From assembly GCF_000003815.2 (NCBI RefSeq), contig NC_049993.1, forward strand, positions 5,609,686-5,673,685: 64,000 nucleotides of DNA. The letters run 5' to 3'. The position numbers and the translations under genes were made by a program. Numbering within the stretch: position 1 is the first letter of the stretch; each line of letters begins with the position of its first letter. The notes under the pieces are model-generated. The model ran no database searches, was not told the DNA's origin, and saw nothing but the letters and a program-made list of their open reading frames with translations. The stretch is from Branchiostoma floridae (Eukaryota; Chordata; Leptocardii; Amphioxiformes; Branchiostomatidae). Shown here in pieces: positions 1 through 12,700 of this stretch.

Positions 1-3000
1 CTATATAGCTGAATTTTCTGTACTGGTACCTCCCCCAACCAACAATAGATTTTTTTCTTTCTGTCCTTTCACATCTTATTCTTTGACTTTAGATTCATTT
101 TGGCATTCTATATAGCTATGGCATTAGTTATCTGTTTTCTGATACTTTTTTTTCAATCTACGGAATATTTGTGCTCATTTTACAGCTGCTTTGCACAATT
201 TATTGTGTGGTCGAAAACTTTTTTTTTTTTTGGAAATGGCCGAAAATTGGTGCGAGCGCGGATGTCATCCATATAATCAAATCATCGTGGCCTTATATGT
301 GGAAAAAAATCATATTTTAGAAAATTCACGGTTGTCGATCCAAGATGGCGGGCAATGATGTCATTTTCCGACGTCATATAGACGTCAGTGTCGTCGTCAT
401 TGGCAACATAAGACTTGGCAGACTCAGACAACAATAAGATAAGCTTTATTGTCAACATTTTGCTCAAAACATTTAAGTATAGCGGAAATTTCATATTTTG
501 ACGATTTTAGCCCAAAATATGACATTATGATGTCATAATTACGTCATATTACGTCATAACGATACCAAAATTACAGAAAAGATAAAACTTTACTAGTACA
601 TTATCCCCTCCAAATTTGATGATCGTAACCCAAGCCGTTTTGAGAAAACGAAGGGGGGGTCAAAAGAGCCCCCCCCTGGTCCCAGGGATCCCAAAAAAGC
701 CTGGTCTAGATAGGGTTAAGTGGGATACTGTGCTAAATCACTGTTTCATAGTCACTTGCTCCCCCTGGCAATTCTATGTGAAACAACACCTAGCTTTACA
801 GTTGTTGCTTGTAAGTGGACTGATTGACAAAGTAAGCTACTCCCCCTGGTGACAGTATTCAAATCTGGCAATACTGGTGACAGCAGTAGTATGAAAACTG
901 CCCGCAGAATGACAAAATGCGCCTTCTTTGTTTGGCATTGTAACTTTTAAAAGCATTGTAAGGGGTAGACTGAAGCTAAGCATAGGAGAGTAAAGAAAAG
1001 ATGAAGATTGTACTACAGGTATCAGAGAAACATTTGCTCAAAAAGCATAAAAAATGCTTCCACAGAAAACAGAGATAAGATACAAATCACCACTCCTGCA
1101 GATATAACCTGGACGTACGATATGTTCTTTCATATCAATACTAAAACATCTTCCATATATCTCATAACATGTAAGTATAGTATAGCTATGACTATATCTA
1201 GTTCCTTTGAGTGTCTCAGAAGTGACCGTTGTTAGATGAACGTAGACTCTATCCGCTGCCATGCTGTACATAGTACGACGGAAAGACCTCGGAAAGTGAC
1301 GTTTTCCATTTAGCAGGAATGCCTTTCATCACGGTCTTATCTGAACGTGACTACACGGTACTGCAAAGGGGTAGACGCCTTTTACGGGGGGAGCGTGCAC
1401 GGTCTGCGGCCCAACGCCCCTTCAGACGCGCAGAACCAACACGAGCTTTACTTTCCACAGTCCCGTAGCTCGTGGAGTGGCGTATTTACCGGGCAGACAG
1501 AGCCCCAAGCATCCACTCCCTTGCTAAAAGCCATGTAGCACAGGCCATCGTTGAAAATTGATACGTTCCATTAAGGGGGGGCTAAGCCCGACCAAGCCTC
1601 TCAACGGATGCAATATTGTTCCAATGCTTTTAGCCTTGTGCACGGAAAAGAAAATACTGCCAGGTTTTGACGCACGGAGAGAATATTTTCTGCCATCTGT
1701 GCTAAGATAACACGATTCTCTGGTAACCCGCCCCCATGTTCCGAGGCAAGTGTGCTAAGTGCCAAAATGGTGGGACACTAAATGGAGACCCTCAAGATCA
1801 TTTTCTCAAGAGCTAATTGGATGGGCCATTCACTTAGAGGAGGAAAGAGCCTTTGTCTTCCACATTGCAAGTGTGAAGAGTCTGTCTATGGAGAGTACCC
1901 ACAGTTTTTACATAAAGGAAGTAGCAGCTGTGCTTGTAGCTGTAGGTGTGTGGGACTGTGTTTGACATTTGCATTGAAAACATTATTAACCCTCTCCCCT
2001 TCATTGCTTTTCGTGACCAAATTTTACTGGTTCTGAGGTTAGGGTGGTTGTAGTAGTTGAAGAGGGACCTATTCATTGAGGTTTAGACATCCTAATCTGC
2101 TTCTAATCTCTTCAATGCTGGCAAAATATCCCCATCTATTATCTTTTACATAGCCCATGCAGTTTACAAAACTTCTGCTTGGTCATGAAACAATCTATTT
2201 CTATCTTTTTTTGCTGTATACGTAAAAATGATGGTTATCAGTTGGTTGAACTAACAGTCTTTTAAAATCTAGTTCAAACAATGTCAAAAGACAGCATTGT
2301 CATTACTGTTGGAAGCTCTGCAAAGATAAAGTCATAGTTTCACCCTAAATTTTCTTTCAAGTTAGTACATCACGTAGTCGGTCCAAATGAGTAGATCATG
2401 AACCCCATCATAGTTATCTATGTTAACATGTTGGATCCTAGCACTTTCGGAATGCCTCAGTCTCCCACATGTGAGCTAGGTACTACAGACTGTCCAAACT
2501 TGTCCTGTCTATTTTGTTGCAAGTAGTTTGTCCAAATGTATTAAAAATACAGATTATCAACCATACAGTAGTCATGTATCTTTACATAGGCCATGGCACC
2601 CGAAATGCTGTGTCCATATTAGAGTACTAGGATTCTCAGTCTCCCCACATAAAAGCTAGGTACTGTTCAAACTTGGCCTGACAAGTCTATGGTTTGTTTC
2701 TGTAAGACCCATAATTGTGTACCAGGCTGACCACTGATACCTGGGCCTGTTTGAGTTAACCTGGGTTTTAGGGAGGGGACCTCTAACCCCACAGTCAACA
2801 CTCTCAGCCCGCATGCTTTGTTTTTGTTGTCACTGCAAACAGCTGTGGTTTCTAAGAAAATTTTACTACAATCTTCTTTTTCCTTTCTTTCTGCTGTACT
2901 ATATAATTCGTAGCTTATAAACTTGCTGCTTTGCAGCACAAAAAGACGTTATATTTTTGTCACAGATTTAATGAATTGTGATTTATTGTACAACATGGAA

Positions 3001-3506
3001 CTTTGTACAGGTATAAAATAAGACTAAGAGGTTTATATATGCATGGCCAAACAATCTGGTTAATATAATGTACTAACACAGGGCGGAACATCCGTAACTT
3101 CCCAGTTCAACCAACAGTGTAAGCTTGCAGCCATGCAAGAAAATGTCTTCATTTGTTTCCTTCATTCTGTTTGATTGGATGCAGCATAACAACCCGCAAG
3201 GACTGAACAACACTCGCATCACACAGGGCTAAACCTGGTGACAAAGAACGAGAAATTGTTGAGTAAAAGTACAGACCATGATGTTTGACTGAAAGCACTT
3301 ATGAAGTAAAATATCTGTTTTTAAAATCGTTGATATCATGCATGAGATAACACCATCTAAGTACCAAATGTTAGTTACAGGGAACTTGAGGTTCCTGCTA
3401 CTGATCTACAATACTGATTGTTTTCTGTAGTAACAGGTAAAAGATAACACACACAGCCTTGTGTATGTGAGAAAATAACAGCACGTCTTGTTTGTTTCTA
3501 CTCCAG
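1..3506. other. non-coding stretch, probably SLC35E1 intron
   Basis: I see no convincing exon here. The stretch lies upstream of a phase-0 SLC35E1 exon, so it is probably intron, with the earlier exons outside the window. It holds AT-rich sequence, a repeat-like block around 200-720 with T runs, clustered GTCA/TGAC motifs and C/G runs, and no open reading frame that resembles a known protein. Short open frames near 1759-1965 do not match this transporter family. Confidence 0.5.
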
Positions 3507-3758
3507 TCCGACAAAGAACAGTGGTTCTGGGTTCGAATCCTAGGGCTGCTCGTCACCAGCGGCTTCTGCAACTTTGCGCAGAATATCGTGGCGTTCACGG
3601 TCATCTCCATTGTCAGCCCGCTTAGCTACTCGGTCGCGAACGCAACCAAGCGGATCCTGGTTATCACAGTCTCCCTGATCACGCTGAAAAACCCCGTCAC
3701 CTCGACCAACGTGTTGGGGATGTTAGTGGCCATTATAGGAGTCCTCGCATACAACAAG
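3507..3758 (+). CDS. SLC35E1: SLC35E1 penultimate exon (transmembrane core)
   Basis: An 84-codon phase 0-0 exon bounded by a CTCCAG acceptor and a GTGAGT donor. It encodes the conserved C-terminal part of the TPT/EamA fold: the motif [15 protein letters not shown], then [12 protein letters not shown], then a hydrophobic helix ending LAYNK. Three hydrophobic segments are visible. The open frame continues past the donor into intron sequence, but the donor is strong and the following residues are not family-like. Confidence 0.88.
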
Positions 3759-6700
3759 GTGAGTCAAGACTGCTTATGGTATTGTCCTGTTCTTGCTACC
3801 TGTTTTCTTTTGTCATCAAATTCTTTCCTGACATCTTATGTAAAAAAATAACAGAACCAAGTGATTCATGAATTGAGCAAACTTGTGGCTTCGTGTTTTG
3901 TATCCATACGCCCTCCCAACACATTGTGCATTTGGCTTTGTACATTCAGAACAATATAGATATATATCTAGAAGCCTGTTGTGATGTAATGGTTGTAATG
4001 TATTTTATTGCTTGTTCTGATTTGACATATTGTATCTTTAACCTCAAAACGTTTTGTTTTGATGTGTTGCAAATAGAATTATTATTGTTGAAGGTGACGA
4101 TCTAACCAGACATTATTTTATATAACTGAAGTTTGGGGTTGCTTATTCAACATAACTTACTTTAAAGAAACAAGGTTTACTTTGTGTATGCAAAGTCTGT
4201 GTGGGGAAAAAAGAATATAATAATCTCTATTATCATAAGCAAAGTTGCTTGCATAGGTCTTCATCAAGAAAGCTATGGAAGATGCCAAAAGAAATGATTG
4301 AACGATTTAAAAGATGGATGGATGGATGGATGGATGGATGAATGAATGAGTGAGTGAGTGGACTAATGATTGATGAGTAAAGTGTGCTCTAGTGCTGTGC
4401 TTATCAACCACAGCAACAGGTAGTAGAAAATGGAAACCTACGTGGTAAAATGCCCATTGCAAAATAAGCTTTTATTTCTTACATTGGATTCAAAGTTCCA
4501 GAGGATATCACAAAGTTTGTGTTGTTGTAGACAATAAAGAACAGCATCATCATGTTTGTGTTGTAAGATACTTGTAAGATAGTTCTGGTCATGGGAATGT
4601 GTGTGTGAGGGTAGAGGAGGACCCATCCCATGGACAGCTGTACTCACACACCCATGCTGTACCAGGAAACCACTGCCAGGGTGGGGTGGGTTTTCTTTAC
4701 AGCTGTCCTGGTAACTGCCTGGTACCAAAATCAGGCAGCACAGTGTCATTTTACGCTGCCTTTCTGTGTCATCTAAACATTACTTTCATCCACCGAGTTT
4801 ACTGTCAACTTCAATTTAGAAATGTTTTAGATTTTTAAAAAGATTTTTACATTCTTAGAATATATATAGAATGTGGGAATCCGTATCACAGTATCTCCAA
4901 GTGCATCACATATTTACCTAGATGAGAGAAGTGGTTGCTTAGATCAATAAAAGTACAAATGTACTTGACTTGAGAGCAGCACCCCCCTCCTCTCCACACT
5001 ACCACCCCACACTATACTGTACACACATCATGTTGGGGACAAAATTGGGGGACTTAACTATACAGGGGCCTCTATAGTGTGCATTTTCACCCAGGCTTTA
5101 TGATCCAACTATCAAAACAGATCTGTACAATACAGTATACGTAGTTTTACTACTCTCATAGTAAACGTTAGTAGAGATTTGATGTTGTCAACCTGTTGTA
5201 TCATTTATGTCAAATAGTGCACTGCCTTTTTCTTCAATTGGATAGGAGATGGTCCAGTTCTGCTCAAAATGTACATATTTGGTCTTAAATGTGGAAATAT
5301 GACAGACTTAGTCACATGAGTACATGCACTTGGCAGTTTTTTTTATTAGATAGGATATGTTCCATTTCTGCTGAAGATGTACAAATTTGATATTCAATAT
5401 GCAAATATGACAGACCTAAGTCACATGAGTCACATCCAGTGCTGATGTGAGTGGAAGAGTCCAGTATTGCCTTACTGCCATTCCTGCTGGCGCCAGGAGA
5501 GCTAAGCCAGGTTCTGTAGCACCTTTATCCACAGCAGACACGGTAAAGCTGTGGGTAAACAACGACATGACTGACACCGGGGGACGACACCGCGGGGGAT
5601 TAGGGGTTAAGGGTCATCTGGAGATGGTGCCAGGGCCTGTGAACTTCAGGACTTTTATCGAATTATAGAAACATTATTTTTTAGTTTATGTTTAATATTG
5701 AACAACAGATCTTGTATCCCATGAGTTAAATGATTATTTTTGTAGCATGTCTATAAGAATTGCATTGTAGTTATATTTGAAAACAATAACTTTGAATAAG
5801 ATCTTAATGGATCTTCTTGACTTCAATTTCTATCAGTTTTTGTGTGTGTTAGCATGTGTGTGTGTGGGGGGAGGGTATCAAACCTTTAACTTTATGGAAA
5901 TGTACAAAAAAGGTAAAGAGCACTTTGACATTCTTGTGGGAAGGGCTTCTAATGGAGGTATTAAGAAATTGAAGTAATCAATTAATTTAAGACCCGGGTA
6001 TTAACCTGTACAAACATGCATTACGTGGTCATCTTGTGTTCAGCTCCAGGCCACACAAGCTTGATACAGTGGATCACATCAACGCACATTCATTTTGTTT
6101 CAACATCTCTTCATTGTTAAAGTCCTATAGTACATGTAATGCATTTTCAGGTCTATCTTCTTTTCCTTTTCTTATATCAGACCTTTGTTGTCCGTAGGAT
6201 GTCATCCATAAAGTTTATGTGGCTATAGCTACACCTCAGTAACAACATCACGACTGAGTAGGAGTTTCCAAATATTATCTCCAAAGTACCACCTTAGCCC
6301 ACTGTTTAACAAATTTGCAATATCATTTTACCATGCGTAGCACCAAAGTACTAAAGTGCCCCATTATGTCATAGATTGATAATCACTTCTAAATTAATTG
6401 AACAAATTGTGCAGCTTTCTCTATTATTACCAGTATTATTATTACAGTGATTCTCCTATGCAACCTCAATTGTACATGTGTATAGCAATAGATATATTCC
6501 TTCCAAAATATTTTACAAAGAAAACAAGATTAAGATGTCTTAACCAGAGTTCCCAGAGGGTGTATTACGTAGGTGTGTCCACTTGAGGTCAGGTTTCTGT
6601 AAATCTCTGGGCAGTAACATGTCTGTCATCAGCTGGCCTTATCATTGGTCATCTTATCAGCTGCACAAACTGCCCTGGGAACAGGAGCAGCTCTCTGTCC

Positions 6701-9700
6701 CAGGAAACAGGTGCCGATCTCTGTCCCAGGAATATTGAGGTGGATGAAGTTGTTCAGTAAAGATCACTTATTATGAGTAGATTTTTTTTGGGCAAACGTT
6801 GACCTTTATTAACATTATATTTTTTGTGTTTGTAATGTTTGATGAATGGAGCTTCTGTGTTGAAGTCGGAGCTTCTGTGTTGAAGTCATTTTACAAAACA
6901 ATTGACACCAATTCAAGTTCCCGGCATTTCCCTTAGTATGCGTTGAAATAATTCTACAAAACAATTTCCTCTCCTCTTAGTTTCAGTATTTCCCTTCAAT
7001 AACAAAATAAATAATATCAACTGTAGATGCAGTGATGATGATATTTTAAGATGGTAATACATTGTAATACAAAGCCTACAGAACATGTTAGTCTACAGAA
7101 CAATTACCCGATCGACTAGCCCCTCCCACCCAATTAGTGTTCGGTTTCCCTGCCTTTTTTCTTCAAGGAGGAAGAGATTTGGACCATTTAGTTCTGCCTT
7201 AATTATCGGACACATCTTAAGGCGATGTCTTTAGGAAGAGTTGTTGTCCCTCTCGTCTTCAGTCGTTCCTTATCATTTCAATGGCGCGAGACTGCCCCCC
7301 TCCCTCACAACCAGGTTTAGGGCACAGCTTTTGAGTTGAGATGACCAAAGAGCTCTGACCAGGGAGCGATTTGGCGTTTACAGCCACTAATATATATAGG
7401 CTAATACGCGGTTAGCTTACGGCTATCCGTCGGCACCTTTGGACGTGTTTTTTTCGTTTGATGCACCTTTTTTCGCAAACACATTAGCACAAAGAAATAC
7501 CACGAATCTTGACAGAAATCGCTATCGAAATTTAAGAGATATATTTGCACTAGTAGAAACAACAGTACATTAGTTAGTGAGGGGAACAATTTTAGACAGA
7601 AAATGATACCGACACAAAGTTAAGTTTGATGCGTCTTTCAGTGTTTTTTTCGCTTTACCCTTCGTCTTCACTAGTCTGTGTAATACCCCCCTCACATTAG
7701 GCGCGATTCGATCGGACGACGAGTCTGCGAGCTCTAATTTACGAGGAGGCATGACCCTGATGCCGACGAAATAATGGCAGAGTTCCCCCTTGCCATCAGG
7801 GTCATGACTCCTCGTAATTTCGAGCTCGCAGACTCGTCGTCCGATCGAATCGCGCCTAATGTGAGGGGGGTATAACGCAAACTCCGCTATCCGGAGCTTG
7901 TAGGTACCTCCCCGCGCGCGGCAATGTAGGACGGGCCTAAGGAGTGCGATTAAATCAGGCTACGTCTTAACAAACGTCGCAATTTTTTCTTTACGGATCT
8001 TTTTTGTTAGTTTGTTAATTTTGATCATTAAAAACATAGGCATATCCGCACATGGACATCTCATAGACAGATGTATTACTTTGTATGTCAAAGCTTACAA
8101 TTGAGTTTTCTTGAAGTGATTTTGAGAGGATTCGTTTGTATTAGGTAGTAAAACACTATTTATGTGTTGTATTTCTCTATGTTTTCAACGTTATATCATT
8201 TCGTCAAAATTGCAATTAATTAGAATTGGATTGGAACAGTCGTATTCTATATTATGAACTGGTCGCAGAAAAATAAACTTGCAAGTTTTAAACGGCTTCG
8301 TTGTGTACAAAATATTCCGTCATCAAATAGCTCATTTCCGAACTAAGTGACCATCGCGAAAACGGTCACATGCATTTTGTTAATACATAAAGGCAAATCT
8401 AGCAAATTTACTCTAGCAAATAATGTAGACATTGTAGAAATCTCAACATAAAAGATCGTCAGAATTTTGTCTATTTCGGTTGCTTGGATGTTCGAAGTGT
8501 TGTTAATGGCAAAAGATTTCGTTACTTCTAAGATTTTAACCTAGTCTTTTAAAACGTTCCGTGGTTTGCAGTGTGCCTCTCAAACAAACATCGGCCAAAC
8601 CTGTCGTTATCTAACTCACATCGGAATTTTAAAGATATTTCTCAAAATACCAGCATTTCATCAGAAAGTATTTGTCTATTGTGTGAACTTTATTTGTTTC
8701 TCACCACGTTGTTTTATGCTAACTGGAGTGAGCATTCCAAACTTGTTTTGTTCAAAGACCTTTTCTTTTCTAATTTCTTGTGCCAGACGTACAGCGCAGC
8801 GAATCTTTGAAGCTTCGAGAAATAAAGTAATCTGCCGTTACGTTTTAGTAGACCCTCAGAAAATTTCGGTCCTTTATATGGACTGTTTTTAGTATCGAAA
8901 CGTTTGTTACTTTTGTGACCTCAATTGTTTCGTTTCATTAATTAAACTTGATATTTTTTCGTTGACGTTGATTTGAACGGTACACTTTCGTTACATCTAT
9001 CCCGTGGAGCATACAAGTGTTTAGCGCTAACGACAACTTGTGGCACAACCTTATACTCGAAAAGGGTATATAACCACGAAACATTTCTTTAGTCTACCGC
9101 ATCCTGTACATGCTCTTGTATCACATCGTTTCGTTGACTGATATATTAATGGTCTTGAAAAGATGCAAAGGAACCGCTCAGGTGCGGACAGAGCGCGTCT
9201 ACGCCTTGTAATCTTCAAAAGGAACCCACGAACTCTCCACCTTACAAGTCACTTTCCCTTCCCAGATGAAGAGATAACGCCAAGCCTCAAGTTTGTGGCC
9301 GTTATCTCTCCGAATCTCGCCTTCAAGTGCCAACACTGAGTCTTTTCTTCCCGGACTCTCAGAAGTTGGTTTTCCCAGAGACGGACTTTGTCGGCTGTCG
9401 TTCTTACTTAACATTCCCGGACAGTGAAGTAGTAGGGGTGGCGGCGAAAGTGGGGGTTCCGAGACAACGGTTCTTGTACCATGCAGTTTTACTGGTCGGG
9501 AAGAGCAAGGAATTTCTCTGCAACATTGAACCTGTATATACTGTATGTACGCCAAAAAGCAGTTACTCAAGCAATTTCTATACTGTATATAGCCGTCCAC
9601 ATTTCTTTTGCGACCAGTGAAAAATAGAAATCTGTAAGCTAAGATTGCATTGAGATGCCGTATGTTTCTATACAGTACCTAAAGTTTATCTCTAATCACA

Positions 9701-12700
9701 CAAAGTTTATCTACAGGTTTTAAAGTGTATCTTATGAAACGTTTGTGTTGTAGTTGTTAGTGTTAGTCTGTTACCGGCTTCTGCAAATTCACATTCATAA
9801 TTGTGTGAGTTAGGTGATAAATATTTGAGGAACCATGAAATGTGTCAACTTTTCACGCAAACAAAGTTTGTGTCAATTATCAGAAGCCCGTATTTCTTTG
9901 CAGTGTGTGTTTTAGAAGATATCCTGTCCAACGTTTGTACCTGTGGTTAAACCTTAACGACTAACAACACAACTGCGGTTGTGCCAGCATGTTTTCCCAG
10001 TGATTTTGCACAGGAGGAATGTAACATGCGACTATTTTGTGACAAGGCAAAACTTCCTGTTGTTGCCGTTTAACGTCAGGTGCAACACGTCGTCCCTTCT
10101 TCTCTATTCTTGTCCTTTCTTTGTTTACCTGAACGTCTTCCCTTGGCCTTGTAAGCATGACCGCAGGATGTACGTACTTGTATTGTCTCTCCACGTTTAC
10201 TCATCTTAAGGTAAATATAGTGCGAGGATACAAACATTAGAAATTGGCTGCGGTGTTTTGACTTATTTTTTGCCAACAAAGTGTTTTGTCTGAACAAACA
10301 GGACGAGGTCATTGCTGGTTGTTAAAGTTTCCAACTACTTCCTTGTCAGATTGTACATGTCTGGTAACGTTACCCACAACAACGTTGACAGGAATAGAAA
10401 ATGGCTTTCAACGATGGGAAATCTTTCTTTTTTTTGTGTACAAACTGACTATTTTCTATCTTGTGTCAGATGATTCTTTTGAAATTTTTTTAAAATTTGT
10501 TTAGAAAATGACGATCCTGTGTTTCAGTACTTTTGTCAGTACATGTATCATTAAAATGTTGCCACTTGTATGAAAATGGCAGACCCTTGCTTGCGTCACA
10601 AAAACATGCACGTACTTGAAGAGGAGCCAAAAACTGTCAGAGATTCAAAGATTTATTTCTAACTGGTCTGTATTTTGACAGAGTATACGTGTGTATTTGT
10701 AAAGGATATGGTACTAGTTGTCTACACCAAAGTCACGCACCGTGCAGTAGACGGAAACGGAGCCTGGTATCCGTTTTCCCTCAGTTGAAAACTTTAGACG
10801 GGGTACAGTAGAAGCCATTTAATTGCACAGCAAATTAACGCACAGTTCTATGCAGTCCAGCCGGATAATTGCACCAGCTTCGCATTATTGCACTAGCCGG
10901 ATAATTGCACGAAATGCGCTTTCAGATAGGCTGTGCAATTAAACGGCTTCTACTGAATTGGATAGGGCTACAGGTACTACGTAAGGCTACCACGGAGAGG
11001 AACTTAGGGTCGGTACCAGGCATCTGAACCGTCCCCTGTACGAGCCCCGGGTTTGTCTGCGGTCCCCGTGCACAGTTCCCGCTGTGCTGATACCATCTCG
11101 CATATAATGTCCCCCTACGCACTCGCGCTGACGCACGCGTCAAGCCAGGCTGCAAAAGCACAAAACGGCATGTCATGTCCGCTCCACGTCTGGTCGCACC
11201 TTTCGCGCCGCTTCAAGGCAACAGCCTTTCGGGAGCACCTGACCGTCCCCCCGCGGGTCAGCTACGAGAAGTCCCGGCGGCTTCTCTCTGTACCACCCGA
11301 TCCTGACGCGCGTGGCGCCGCCGGTTCTACTGCCATAGGAGTGGCCCGGGAGGGTTTGACAAATGGTCTGCCCAACCTGACGGATGAAACGGGCTGAAAA
11401 CAACCGTAAGACACAATGAAAACACTTTCACTTTCTTCCTTAGAGCGCCTGCATTCCAAGGAACCCCTCTGCCCCCCGCTCGCTCACACAAATGAGGGCA
11501 CACCTGCTGTATTCTCCCACATGTAGGTACACCAAAACTTGAGAAGCTTTAAAAGTGACCAACGCTCTTAAGACAGGAATGTGCCCTTAGTTCTTGCGCT
11601 GACCGTAAAGACGTCACCTTAAGAGCCACCCCTTTGGGCGCCCCAACACTCAAGAAACAACAGTTTGCTCAAGTCCTCGAGAAGACGTAGCGATGTGATC
11701 TTAAGAAATGGTCGCTACTGTCGAGATTGCGATCTTTGAGTCCCCCAAATATTTGTGGGAAGGTCGTGTGTTGTGCCTGTACCGTAGGTAGCACCATATG
11801 CTATCTGTAGGGTTACGGGAGGTCAAAACCTGATCCTTGAACATCAACAAATTATCAAATCATCTCAATTGCATTGCCCGTCTTGATAACGTTAACAATG
11901 ACGTTAAATTTGAATACAGTTGAAGCTAACCAATTGCATTACGGCCTATCGCATACCTCGGGAATCTGCATAAAATTCTGAAAACCCAAACCATTTCCCA
12001 TTCACCCCATTATGAATGTGATGGCTTAACGGCATACTTCGGAGATCTGCATAAGATAACTACATCGCATACTGACCCAAAAATATATAATAAAAGACAA
12101 CGTTGCAACCAAAAATGATCGACATTGAGCTGACAAGAGTCTGTTCAAAGGCATTAAATCAACATAATTTTAGAAATTGTCCACGGAAAATACGGTTTCT
12201 ATTGAAAATCGAGCCGACTTCCGATATGTTGCTGTGACGGACTTGTGTTATAAACGTGCAGAATTGAAGTCTACAGTCGGGCTGTAAATGACGCAGAGAC
12301 TATGCATTGTTCGGGTTTGCTTTGTTTGAAAACAAGGGTGAACATGACCGACAAACCAGCGATGCGCTCCGGTACAATGAACAGGATATTTGGACTCGCT
12401 GTTCGGAGCGCAAAGAATGGACGCCAATTTCTCATAGACGTCATTTTGCGCTGTGTTCCTGTCAAAACCAGATTGTTCGGGGGGAAAAGAAAATAAGAGG
12501 AGCAAAACTTTAGAATTTTATGAATGTAAGGAACTTCAAGTGCTTGCAGTGTCCGTTTCCTTCTTGTTTCTTGGATTTTTGGTGCACAAAGCTAACCTAT
12601 GTAATCTGTTTTATTGCTTGTATGAGAGGGCTTGCTAAAACATCAAAAGGCGTTTCTCCTAAGTTTACTTGCAAGATTCGCGTTGTTATCAATTGATAGT

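Noticed and set aside
8566-8892. 108-codon open frame in the SLC35E1 intron
   Set aside because: No domain, AT-rich codon use and no splice support; two overlapping frames are equally open.
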